From assembly GCF_027744825.2 (NCBI RefSeq), contig NC_071340.1:7070501-7134500 (forward strand): a stretch of DNA of 64,000 nucleotides, in the 5' to 3' direction. The translations under genes and the position numbers were made by a program. Source of the stretch: Synchiropus splendidus (taxonomy: Eukaryota > Chordata > Actinopteri > Syngnathiformes > Callionymidae). Each line of letters opens with the position of its first letter. Position 1 is the stretch's first letter. Below, piece by piece: positions 1 to 11,600 of this stretch. The notes below the pieces were generated by a model that saw nothing but the letters and a program-made list of their open reading frames with translations, had not been told where the DNA came from and searched no databases.

Positions 1-373
1 GTCTTTTGCAAAACTTACTTCACTGCTCATTTTCTGCATAGTCAGAAGGACCTGTCTTATATCAAACCCATAAATTGCATTTAACTTGTTTTCTTGAATA
101 TTTAAATTGTATTTTATCGACCAAATGTTAGTATGACATTTAGGTTACACTTCAGAATAGGAAACATACAGTGTATTACCCATGTAGTCACATGTGCATT
201 AGCAGCATATTGGGCTGTAATTAATAATTTCCCTCAATTTTTACCACTATATTTTATATTACTATATTTTGCTCTGAAATGGTCACTAAAAGTTCACTCT
301 TACAAGCAAGTAATAACAGTAGCTTTTTAATAGTCAATTTGTGTTCCCCATTCTGAAGTGTCACGATTAGTTT

Positions 374-375
<2 letters not shown>

Positions 376-449
<74 letters not shown>
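376..449. repeat. (AT)n microsatellite
   Basis: About 37 uninterrupted AT dinucleotides. Likely highly variable in length between individuals. Confidence 0.95.
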
Positions 450-452
<3 letters not shown>

Positions 453-620
453 CACTATATTAACAGAGCAGAGATTATTTGCTAACTTCTTATTGTGTAA
501 CATAAAAAAGACATAAAAAGTCAAAAGTTATCCAAGGCATTTTAACTAATGTGTAGTTCTGGATGAAAACATCTAACCGTATTAAACTTTCTTACATCAG
601 AGACATTTTGTAGTGTCACA

Positions 621-668
621 TCAGAATCAGAATCAGAATAACTTTATTAATCCCAAGGGAAATTATGT
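621..668. repeat. AGAATCAGAATC-type teleost repeat fragment
   Basis: The segment runs TCAGAATCAGAATCAGAATA and continues into ACTTTATTAATCCCAAGGG. This is the familiar dispersed fish repeat found at the ends of several teleost retroelements. Diverged relatives are seen near 3,550-3,590 and 21,885-21,912. The parent element cannot be named from this fragment alone. Confidence 0.7.
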
Positions 669-2109
669 ACATACATTTACTTTATTTACATTTACCTGCC
701 ATAAAGAAAACAGTTTGTACTGTAAAAACAATTACCATAAACATCACAATAAAGCTGAATCAATATTCCTCCAAGGTTGGCAAACGGGTTGTCAAACTTA
801 GAGAGTAAGAGAGAAGCGAATGGAAACAGCCATTCAAACTCATGATGAGCATTGCCTTGTCCCAGTATGCTGGCTGACACAAGTCCAACATTTCTAATAA
901 ACCTGGTGCAAACACTCACTGTAAAACAGTTTCAGCTGCTCTTTCCATGTTAGCTGGGAGGCGAAGAAAGGCAACCAACATGTTCTTACACCTGTGATGT
1001 AACACATGAACTATCATCTAGTGGACTTCTACATAGTTTTGTCTTTGGCAACCATTTCAGTTTTCGTCATAGATCCAGTATTTTGGATCAAAATAGTCAT
1101 TGGGTTTAGTCACATTTTTGTCATATCTATTCGTAATACAGTAGTTTTTGTCTAGATTTAAGCGACGAAAACTCAGTAACATTTTCATCAGTCAGGGAGA
1201 AATTATGATAATTAATAGTCATGAGTAATAAAAAATGGGCTACTGTGTTTGCCATTGTATACAAATGCATGTGGTTACATCAACTATATTAAGATATCAA
1301 TATCTTTCAAATATACACATGTGCACCTGAGCGCTGTAAGGTATATGACACACAGAAGCACACACATTTATGACGCATCAGATCACTTTGTCCAAATACA
1401 ACAATCTTCAGAATAGAATGACCTTAAGAAACATTTTGCTTATACCATATTTGCTTATTAACCACATAATGGCACACAACACAATGAATGTTGACCAATA
1501 TTATAATGTAGCTCAACTGTCGAGTTTTTTTTTCCATTTGTGCTGAGCACAACATCACTCAATACAATGACACACACATAAGCTACCGAATTGACGTTGG
1601 CACGGCCATGCTAACTTAAGATCAGCAGCATGAACTATGTTAATCCAAGCCCATCAGCAGCACCAAGCGGGGTGTGTGAAAAGTTGTGTGTATGTATCAC
1701 AACTAATGCTCAACTATTAGTATCAACATATGGCGTGTTCACGGCACTTGTTGTGACTTACCTAAAAGCAAGTCCCTATTCTTGAATCATGGCAGTAGTT
1801 TCATTGGTTTGAGCGTGTGCTGTGGTTTTGAAGTCATGTGACTTTAGCTGCTTGGCCGAGGTCTGCACTGTCACGGAGCGTCACTAGTTTCTGACCACTG
1901 TCCGTGTGGTTGTCCTACTGAGTCATTATTTAACAAATAAATATCTCAGTTCATCAATTTTGCTGACTTTTTATGGATCCCAGCTGATCTCAAGTTCACA
2001 CACTTCTGTGAACAGTTGAGATGAATCAGGCTGTGTTTGCAAATGATTGCCGTTCAGTTTGAAGACACAAAGGCGCCAATAATTCCAATAATATCAAACT
2101 GAGTTTCAG

Positions 2110-2880
2110 CTGTAATTGAAGACGGAAGGTACCTTTGTCAGTGAAGGAAACGGAGCACTCGCGCTGCAGCTAGATCTGTGGTGGGGAAAAAGCTAGACCT
2201 CTTCAAGACCCGCCGGGACTCAAGTGCCTGCGGCGAATGAATGTGTGTGTGTAGCTTGTTTTTCTTTCCTTGTCGATGAAGGCGACAGTGGCACAAAAGG
2301 CAGCTAATTTTGTGAAGGTTCTGTAAATGGAATGATGGATGTTGACGTTTCGGGGAACAGAGGGAGGAGGGGGTGCTGGGAAAGCGGATGTTCGCCTCAT
2401 GCTTAACCAGCGAGGCCTCTTTATTAAAGCAAGAGGGACACACAAACATTCAGCGTTCAGGCGGAATTAAAAAGCAACAACACTCTATTTTTCACAAGAG
2501 AGCATTCATTATTGGCCTCTAATGTAATCGCATAAAGCAGAAGAGCAAGGGCCTATCAAGTGCTGCGATTTGGCCCGGCTTTTTTTTTTCTCTCTCCCTT
2601 TCCACTTGTGCCGTTTGGTTGCTATAGGGTAATTTGTAGCACTCAGCAGGGCAGAGTAAAGTAAATCAAGATTAATTTACATGCAGGCAAACACTTAGGC
2701 AGAGACGCCAGCGACTCTGCAGCCCAGCGGCTCGAAGGGAGGGACTCTGGGGTAATTAGGGAGCATCAAATGTGATGGCGGAAGGCGGCTTTTAAAAAGG
2801 CCAGGTGTGCATGCCCAGGCGCCCAGAGTGCACACGCTGCATTTTCCATCAGCTGCATAGATGGGCTTTAACAAGAGCTG
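2110..2880. promoter_or_regulatory. candidate conserved non-coding block
   Basis: Non-repetitive sequence of balanced composition, with long stretches that look constrained, such as the segment around 2,500-2,570 with ATTATTGGCC and TAATCGCATAAA words. Frames open on the minus strand have no domain character. The call rests on pattern recognition only; alignment to other fish would decide it. Confidence 0.3.
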
Positions 2881-3149
2881 CAAACACACCTCGCTGTTCA
2901 GGGTTCACGGAACCGAAATTTCGACCGTCACAGAGATGTAAAAACATGTGAGGAACGACAACAGAGGTCCATTTGGGACTCAGCCCTTGAACAAAACCTT
3001 ACTGAGCACTAGTCAAGAGTTCTTGGTCTTTCCAACCTGCTACAACCCCTGTCCTCCACATGGCATCTCGGTTTCAGGCTGACCAAACGCCTTCTTCTGC
3101 TTGTGCGTAACCTGTTAACACGTGAACCTTTAACACACACACAGAGGTT

Positions 3150-3355
3150 TGTCACCATTTTTGTGGGGACCGCTCATTGCCATAACCCTTTCCCCAACCC
3201 CTCAGCCTAAACCAATCTAACCATCCAAAACAAATGGCTAAACTTAACCAGGACTCTTAACCAAACTTATAGTACACCAAATGATAATGACATAGTTATT
3301 CTGAAGTCTTCAAATTCAGACTTAACCTTGTGGGGTCCAGCAAAAGGGCCCACCC
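3150..3355 (-). repeat. TTGTGGGGAC-type dispersed fish repeat
   Basis: Bounded by TTGTGGGGAC near 3,170 and TTGTGGGGTCCAGCAAAAGG near 3,330. The interior is CCTAAACC/AACCATCC-rich, ending in AACCAAACTTATAG. This is a widespread teleost repeat. Two other copies in the opposite orientation lie at 46,740-47,045 and 47,845-47,945. Confidence 0.7.
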
Positions 3356-3962
3356 AAGGATAGATATGCATAAACACTCCTCCAAACACACACATACATA
3401 CTGACATAAACTGTAGAATATAAAGGGATGGATTATGAAAATATTGACGTTTAAATTTTGCATTGTTTCGTAAATTATCATTGAAATGGGGTGGAGCATT
3501 AAGGCCACACAGGGAAAAAAAGAAATGGCATTGTGTGAAGTCGAAATATTCAGATTCAGGTTCGGAAAGCTTCATTGCCAATGTCAGTGAGGATCCCATA
3601 ACACCATAATACGACCAGAATGAATTGACTGAAAGTATGACTTTCCCTGTGGCCTAGCCGACACAGAAGGAGTGCAGGAATGGTGGTTGTCAGTGGCCAC
3701 TCTCCCATAATCTTCTCATGATATTACAAATGTTACAATATCATTTTTGTGATGGCACGATGTAATGTAAAAAAATAAATAAATAAGTGAACACTCTTTG
3801 TGTGCCTCTTATACTATGCCATAATGGGTAAGTTGGAATTATAATTTCCCCTGCAAAAAGAAATTCAATCAAATTTAAAATAAATAAATCACATTGTGAT
3901 ATTTTTTTTTCTCTGATATGGATGTGTTGTAATTTAGAACAAGAATTGATCTCAAGGGCTAC

Positions 3963-4002
3963 ATAATAATAATAATAATTATTATTATTATTATTATTAT
4001 TT
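3963..4002. repeat. (AAT)n/(ATT)n trinucleotide repeat
   Basis: A run of AAT units turns into ATT units, making an inverted trinucleotide repeat. The poly-N and poly-Y run in the overlapping minus frame is an artefact of this repeat. Confidence 0.9.
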
Positions 4003-6065
4003 GTCACAATAAGTAATGGCACATTGAAACATGTTGAGTCAGCTCTGAATAATTTTGATTTCTGTCTTTGGATATAAAGTGAGATTTTGTTTGTTTGGAG
4101 CCGGGGCACATTTGAAGAGTCCCATTCAACCAGTTTCACACTCACATGCTGCAAGACTGCCACACCAGCCGCATTGCAGTCTGAGCTGTTGTGGAGCATG
4201 TAGTCCACGTCAAAGAATAAAGCTTAATATTCCAGTGAGTGTACTGAGTTTATCATGTGACTAGCTTCAAACTTCGTACAAAGCAACACGCCCTCAAGCC
4301 CAGCTCAGGGTTGATTCTGGATCTGCATATTGGGATCCCTGTCTTTTCCACGCCTGAACTACCAGCCTCCAAATAAGAGGTGTGGGATGAAGGCAACTGT
4401 CCAGTAATGGTGGAATCCTAAGTTAAACAGATATACTAAGCTACATCCGCCAAAGAGCGCAGAAAGAAAGGGTGTTATGTTATAGTGTTTTTATAACCAC
4501 TTTAAATGACACGTCCAAGCAAGTTTTGGTTTCCTCTGTGGCGCCTCAGGAAATTCAAGCGTGATGTGAGTAAGTTGGACAAACACTTGGGATGGTGAGC
4601 CAAAGAGACGTGAGTGAAAATGCTAAATGAGCTGTTTGAGGTGAACATACATCTCAGCGATCGGGATTCTTGCCTCGCTGAACAGACTTACCACATCAGA
4701 GAAAGAGAAAGAGATCACTGGGATGGGATAAAAGGGAGAAGCTGGTCCACCCTCCATCTATCGCTCAGCGTTAATGGACCCTGGACCCAGCAAGTGGCAA
4801 GGGAATCGGGTCTGCAGCTCCCTCGGACACACACACACACACGCACGAATCACTCTGTCAAATCTGAATAAACACAAACACACATGGATTGGATCGCGAG
4901 GTGCAGCTTGGGGATTTGGGGTGAGCGTCTGGCATATTTGGCCATTTCAGATCTGCTGTCAAGGGTTGAATGCAGGATGACAGCGAGAGAGAGACCGCTG
5001 CGTCTGGAGACCCGTCTCCATCTATGCATCTCTCACATAAACAAATTCTCCCCTCGCCGTATTCAGACCAGCCTCTCTGCTCTATTACACACAACACACA
5101 GCTGCCACAAGCACTCAGACACACAATCAACAACCGCTCAGAGGCACGCACAAACACACCCGCAGAAGAAAGAGGGCGCAGGAGGGATGAGAAGGGATAT
5201 GGGGGAGACAGGAGCAGCATCAGGGGAGCTGCTGGGATGAGAATGTCGAGTGGAGGGCCGGCGCTCCGGAACTGTGCTCAGCGTTCTGTCTGGCCGAGCA
5301 GGAACTCGGTAGGAGCGGCAGGAAAGCGCAGCCAGCTCCTGCGGTCAGAGGTTGAGACGAGGGTCCTTTATATCTTGCATGCCTGAAATACTCCAGCACC
5401 AGACTTTGTCGTGAAAACGACTCAGCCTGGGGCAAAATGCATTTCAGAAAATCAACCTCAGAAGCAAACAACGTGAAGAAACAATAGATACACTTCATAA
5501 ATCCACCTGCTTCAGTTCTCAAGCGCGATTCTGGTTTAAGAGATGCATACAGCAAAACATATCCATGAAGGTGGCTGGGCCATGTTTGGGCGTCAACAGG
5601 TTCCATGGAGGCTGAACTGGGAAAAAAAAAAAAATACGTCTTACGCAAATCTTGTGTCTTTAAAATAGAAGTATCACAAAGTAAATAATTCGACTGTCTA
5701 TTGTTACCCGCCTTGAGAGCATATGTATGAAACTTGTGGCCTGGTTATACTTGCAAAATTTATATGTAAACAATTTTTGACATTAGTTATTTACTATGAT
5801 ATAATGATACAATATGACTTGTAAGGACATTAGAGCTAAAACCTCATTCATTTCGATGTTAAAAAGTCCATTTTGAAACATTGAATTATCTCCAGCAAGG
5901 ACAGATGAGGATTGTGAGGTGCAGAGAAAGGACATGTTTAACCATTAGACATGTAAAGGTGACAAGGTGACAAGGTTGTCTTGTATTGTCAAGAAAGCCG
6001 GTTCTTTTGATGTTGAACTCTGGTGTATAACCAGAGAATGCAAATTGAACCCCCAGTGTGAGACC

Positions 6066-6109
6066 CTTTTGTGATATGGAAGCCATGTGGCTTCCATATC
6101 ACAAAAGAA
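6066..6109. repeat. perfect hairpin (19-bp arms, 4-nt loop)
   Basis: The left arm CTTTTGTGATATGGAAGCC is followed by ATGT and then its exact reverse complement. A second perfect hairpin lies about 110 bp downstream. Confidence 0.95.
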
Positions 6110-6217
6110 ATGAGATTCCAAAATGATTTAGGTTTTAATAAAAATGTGTGAAGCAAGTACAGAGAACAAGGGATGAGCACAACCAACAGTGTTTGTCAGT
6201 AATATCATCAGTAATAT

Positions 6218-6256
6218 CCCTGAATCATATTATATGTCATATAATATGATTCAGGG
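6218..6256. repeat. perfect hairpin (18-bp arms, 3-nt loop)
   Basis: CCCTGAATCATATTATAT, loop GTC, then the exact reverse complement. The loop is too short for a typical microRNA precursor. A small inverted duplication is more likely. Confidence 0.95.
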
Positions 6257-6529
6257 AGTCACCTGCGATACATGAATCCTGAGACTTGGTTAAATGAATG
6301 TCATGGACCCTTAAACTGGAGCTCTGGATGGACAGATGCACTGCATCGATCCTAAACATGGAAATTACACAGTGCCTGCCGCAAAACTGAGCTTTGATTC
6401 TTGCTGACACAGTTGTATAGTTACAGCAATACAACTTGGTATACAAACAGGTGACTAGTCTGTGTTTAGTTGGTTGTGTTGAGTAGAAATTTCAGATGGC
6501 TTGCAACAAGCGGCATGAACAATGAAGCG

Positions 6530-6830
6530 ATGACGGGCACCAGCTCCACCTGAACGTGTTGCCAATGACTGGGCCTGAAGAGGCAGCCTAACAGATCTGA
6601 CAGGTGAACCAGCACATGCGCTGAAAACTGATCAAATCAGCCTCATTGATCCCACATTACATCGCACCTACCTCCTCCTCCTCCTCCCTCTGCATCCCTG
6701 CACGCCGGCCCGTCCTCCTCTGATCAGCCTATTGATCCTGGGAGCAGTCGATCAGCTGCTACTCTGATCTGGGCCGGGCCAATTACTTCAGTGAGTTATA
6801 GTGATTAGTTTGTGTCTGGATCAATTGGAA
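6530..6830. promoter_or_regulatory. candidate conserved non-coding block, GATC-rich
   Basis: Non-repetitive sequence with clustered TGATC/GATCA words (for example 6,629, 6,647, 6,720, 6,733, 6,750 and 6,766) and a CCAATTACTT homeodomain-like site. A CTCCTCCTCC run interrupts it near 6,672. Suggested as regulatory only on pattern. Confidence 0.25.
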
Positions 6831-8111
6831 CTGATACCAGGAGGAAGAGTGTGGACGGGACCAGGGGAACCGCTGACGATTCACATCAGCGGCACATTTG
6901 TGAAACAATAAGGCTGTCGATTGAGGACTCTCTGTTTCTGAAACCTCTGCGGAGAGCAAACAGGATCTGGACGTTCAGGTTACAAGACATGATGCACATC
7001 TTCTGCATTGCACTTGTTGAACAAGCTTTTTTATATAACCCTGCAAGTTTGCTTGCATTTAGAGGGCCTTCATGCACTGCTGTTGCACGGTTGATGGCAG
7101 TCGTGACCACTGAAATGTCCTAAAAACACAGCCCTCAACATCTAAGATACTGCATGGTACTACGTCAATGTTTCATAACATCAACATTGAAACCTATCAA
7201 CTTCCAACAGGTAAACTGTGTGCAGTATCTTAGAGAACCTTTCATAGGAGCAGGCGCAGAGACAAGTACATCAGCGGCAGAGGTCATGTGAGATGTTTGG
7301 AGACAAAGTTTGGGAGGGCAAATGGTTTCCACACGTAGAGGGGTGAGACAGTGCTCGACCACGAATGTTGGAGCTGGAAGGAGAGGAAGACAATCCCTGA
7401 GGTTCATGGATGAATGCAAGCTTTTAATAATAACTGGGAGTACAACATGACATTAATGCCAGCACGCAGCCTTTTGCTCCTCTGTGTACCAGAGGGAGGA
7501 ACACCAGATGCCAGAAGATCCTGAGATGAGAGACGTGTCTGGATGAAGAAAGTTGGAGGTGGAGGGTCCAGGTTAAAACAAAAAGAAAAAGAAAAACTTC
7601 CAATGAGATGCAGGGGTTGCCATGGGTGTGGTGAATGAGGAAAGGATAGGTGAGATGAGGCAGGATGTTCAAGAGGACTTGCTGTGGAAACCCCCGATAG
7701 GACATGACGAAACAGTGACAACTGCAGGAGACTTTTGAGAAGGATTCTTTGAGGGATAGTGATGGATTTTACTGGACATGAAGAGAACAGAGGGAAACAC
7801 AAGGGTGGCCAGTACGGTTGTTCAGCATAAGAGTGGAAAAGTGTTGGAGAGGCCGCATCTGAAATTGTGTGGTGGCTCACTCTCCCTTTACATCCAATGT
7901 ATACTATAATGACCGCACCCCTCTGCTTATGTGTGCTGGGCACCCAGGGCTGCCAGACTCGACATCCATCCATCATCTTCTGCTCATCCAAGGTCAGGAG
8001 GCTTCGCTCTCTCCAAGAACCAACAGTGGCCTAATCTTCCCGCTGTTTTAACCGATCGCTGACAGATAGTTGGCTCCAAGCCAAGTCACAGTGACGACAC
8101 ACAAACAAATG

Positions 8112-8133
8112 CACACACACACACACACACACA
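8112..8133. repeat. (CA)n microsatellite
   Basis: About 11 CA units, one of many CA/GT tracts in the window. Confidence 0.9.
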
Positions 8134-8149
8134 GAACTGGCCCTTGCCT

Positions 8150-8620
8150 TCTTAATACTACCTCCGTCGGTGCCATTGACTTGACATTGTACAGGTCATT
8201 AACGGAAAACGGGTACTAATGTTGGAGGCAAATCTATTTATGTTGATCGTATTCATGGCCAATCTTTCCATAACATTGATCAACGGCGACTAATAGGAAA
8301 ATAATAAACAATTACTCCTGCAGACGAGGAGGGTAATTGATTTTCTTGTGTAAATTACCACCGCCATCAGGTCTGCGTACACACAAAGGTGATCATCTGC
8401 ATAAAATCAATGGGATATGATCCTATCTGTATGATAATCATGGACTGTAACCAAGGAGCCAAGGAGGTTCCTCTGATCCTGATACTTGCCACATTCCTGG
8501 ATGGACTTGAGATCAACGCGGCGGCACAGATTCATCTGTGGTAGGTGGTCGCACACCCGGGCGCTGAGCGATGGGGAGTGGTGAGCCCACCACCGGGCAG
8601 CTGCATGTGTGAAGGTAAGC
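8150..8620. promoter_or_regulatory. candidate conserved non-coding block
   Basis: Non-repetitive block with many AT-rich homeodomain and Fox-like words: GTCATTAACGG, AACAATTACTCC, GGGTAATTGATTTTC and GTAAATTACC. It has no coding signature. Its composition contrasts with the CA-rich sequence just upstream. Confidence 0.35.
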
Positions 8621-11600
8621 AAGGCCCTGGATCAATATCCGAGGCAGCAGAATTAATATCACCGCATGTGTCAACTGCAGAACAAAGAGGACACACTGGA
8701 ACAGGCCTTCGTTCACTTAATTCAATATGCCATAAAATACACCAGGGGTTTCAAGAATTTTCAAATCATTGTCTGATCGTTATTGAATGCTGTCTGTGGT
8801 GTTATAAATGTATTTGATCTGAAGACTATAATGAGTCAGCACATGAAAAACCTAAACTATTAAAAAGGTGGAAGCGTAAATGCTAGTCCTATATAAAACA
8901 CTAATAATTCAGTGCATTGTTATGACGATGCATTCTTTATACGTGACAATGCACAGCACAAGACTACAACATTAATAGAGACTTGAATGTGTTTTTGTGT
9001 TCCACAAATGTTTCTGTTAGCAACTACTCTGACTGTATGGTGCTAGAAAAAAGTGATGATGCATTACAAATGAGAAGTAGAGAACAACCAAAACAAAATA
9101 ATTACAAAGGATACAATTTATATCGACTGAAATGTGACATGTACGGCACTATTGTTGTGACTCACTTCAACAGTGAACAAGAGAAGTTGCACAAATCAGC
9201 TAATGAACACAACAGCCAATATGCCAATATATATCAAAATAAGACAAGACAGTTTGTATGAATGTATTTACATAGTGCAGGACTGAATTTTATAGCAAGC
9301 TATGTTATAAAGCAGAGGTTTGGTGATATGTACGTGAAATAAATCTGCATTCTTGAACAATGACCATGGTGTATTGAAAAATGTTCTGCACAAATATGGT
9401 GACAAACATCACTCCAATGAGACTAGTGAGTTCACAAGTATGATGAAATGAAGTACAGTAGTTAACATTACAGACATTAAAGTAGACAGAGTAAGATTCG
9501 TAACATTAAGCAGAGCATGCATCTTAGGTCCAGTTGGACTTCAAGGGGTCCATATGGTTCGTGTCAGAGGTCCACGTGTGGAACACCAAACTGAAAATCA
9601 GGTGCCAAACTCTTGCTCTTTGGAGTGATCCATTTCATATTCACCCTCCCTGCTATTTTAGCCATTAACTGTGAGAGACACTGCTCAGTTGGCTCATCAG
9701 TTAATATATAAAAAGAGGCCTCTGCACAAAAAGACACCATGTTCTTAAGGAAGAGAGAATGAAGAGTCAAACAACAGCAGGAGGCTTTCACTATATCTGC
9801 TCCTAAAATGGACTCACCACGGAGGCAAAAGCAGCAGCCTTTAACAATGCCAAGAGCTCTCGAGCTGACTGAAATGAAGGGAACGCTCTTTGAATCTGTC
9901 CACCCTACATAGATTTTAACAGCCCGAGGTAAAGTGAAGTGTGTTAACTCTGATAACTGCATTACCGTGGGATGGATTTTTAATGTACAGAGTGGCTCGG
10001 CCTATTTAACATTTCCCTTTTCTGTTGTAAATGAAATCAGGCTCTTAGTCTGTCCCCCTTTATCAAATCATGCTCATTTGTTAGAGTTAATTCAGGAGAG
10101 TAGTGGAAGAAACAGGACCGCCTGCGCGGGTTTACACTACAGAACCAAATTTTACATTTGCAAACAGCGCAAGTGAAGAGTTGTTAAGATTGATGTGCTG
10201 TTTCTGTCATGAGCGGCTGGACGGCTGAGATCACTCAATACTAATCAACAGGCTGGACACGAGCTGGTCTTTATCACTTTGTCCCCTTTATATGACTCCC
10301 AACCTTGGCAGCGCGACCACTCGCCTGATTTCTCATTTTGTTGCAGAGCGACTGACAGTGAGCGGCTCTGATTGAGGGGATCCATTAGGGATCAGGCTGA
10401 GGAAAGCCGGCGTGATGGATGAGACCAGCAGTCACCTTCAAAGCTTGCTAACAACACCTGTATCCTTTCTGTCACACGCACGCACACACACACACTCACA
10501 CACCCTGCCAGGCACCGACGTACACAGTTTCATGGCGAGGGACGGACTGAGCATCTACACACATGTATCAGCTTTGTTCTGACTGAAGACGCAATATTTG
10601 AATTTGAAATTAAACGTCATTTAAAATCTTTGGATATGAAAGTCTCAGCAGAGAATCTGTCCACATCATGTCCTTTATACATGATTTTGCTTTGAGTGTA
10701 AACGGCAAAACTTAACCTCGTAAAGTTTCCTTCATATTGGGCAGTAACTCTCACGTCACGTCAAGTATAAGACAACAAATCTAAAATCGCCCTTTGGTAC
10801 AGAAACCCGCTTCTATACCAACAACTATATAGTTACAGCTAGTCGATCCATCATGACTCCAAGTCAAACTCAGGTGGCAGCGAAGGAGGTCAGTATATAT
10901 ATGTTTTTATCATGATGTTTGACACAGTACTACACACAGCTGATCATGTGTTTTAAACAATGAAACACTGCATGTGTCTTACGTTTTATACCTTAATATG
11001 TCGGTTGCAACATGTGCCCCCCACCATACATGATCACATCAAAGTAAAACCTAAAGCAACTAGGGGTAAGTGAAAAAACTCACACCAGGTCACCTAACAA
11101 ATACAAAATAATGGGTACATGATGAGCATCCACAAAACCAAGCCAACCTCACGCCCACGGCACAATATGCTGACATTGGGAAAGTGGACTACTGCGTCCT
11201 ATACTGACCACAATGGCATTCTATGCTGACACATTAAGTTTCCAATGGAATAAAAAATGTTTTCCTTCCTGTGTAGCTAGTGTTGTTAGTGCCATCCCAC
11301 GGCTGACCTAGCCCCAACCTCTGTCTTTCTTTTACGTGTCACACTGCCCGTGGCGTCAGGATTTGCAGCAGAAGGTGGAGCATGCACTTCAATTGAAACC
11401 CTAAAGCGTCAACATACAGCGGTGAAGGCTGCCTTCTGCGTCGATATATTACGTGTGAGTGAGGATGCATTGAAATCAACCAACCAGCTGCAACAACACA
11501 CGCGTCCAGGTCAGTCGGCAATTACACCTAAATATACAATACAGTGCATGTTTTGGTCATGTCCTCATTCTTTGTTTCATGATACCCTCCAATAGCCCTG

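Larger units (their letters stand above)
1..2080. other. gene-free AT-rich stretch
   Basis: No credible exon is visible on either strand. The stretch holds a long AT microsatellite, one AGAATCAGAATC-type teleost repeat fragment and otherwise unremarkable AT-rich sequence. The short reading frames here have no protein-like composition and are treated as chance. Confidence 0.6.
2881..8150. other. gene-free stretch with repeats
   Basis: No exon with protein-family character was found. It contains a teleost repeat, trinucleotide and CA repeats, two perfect snap-back hairpins near 6.1 kb and a GATC-rich block near 6.6-6.8 kb. The overlapping frames at about 4.8-5.4 kb are open on both strands and reflect CA/GA-rich composition, not a gene. 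Confidence 0.55.

Noticed and set aside
3741..4208. A 155-codon minus-strand frame
   Set aside because: It contains poly-Asn and poly-Tyr from the AAT/ATT trinucleotide repeat and has no family character.
4614..5648. Several overlapping long frames on both strands
   Set aside because: Frames overlap on both strands, are rich in His/Thr from CA repeats and Ser/Arg from GA-rich DNA, and show no domain or splice context.
6066..6256. microRNA genes at the perfect hairpins
   Set aside because: Loops of 3-4 nt and 18-19-bp stems do not fit Drosha/Dicer precursors, which have longer stems and larger loops.
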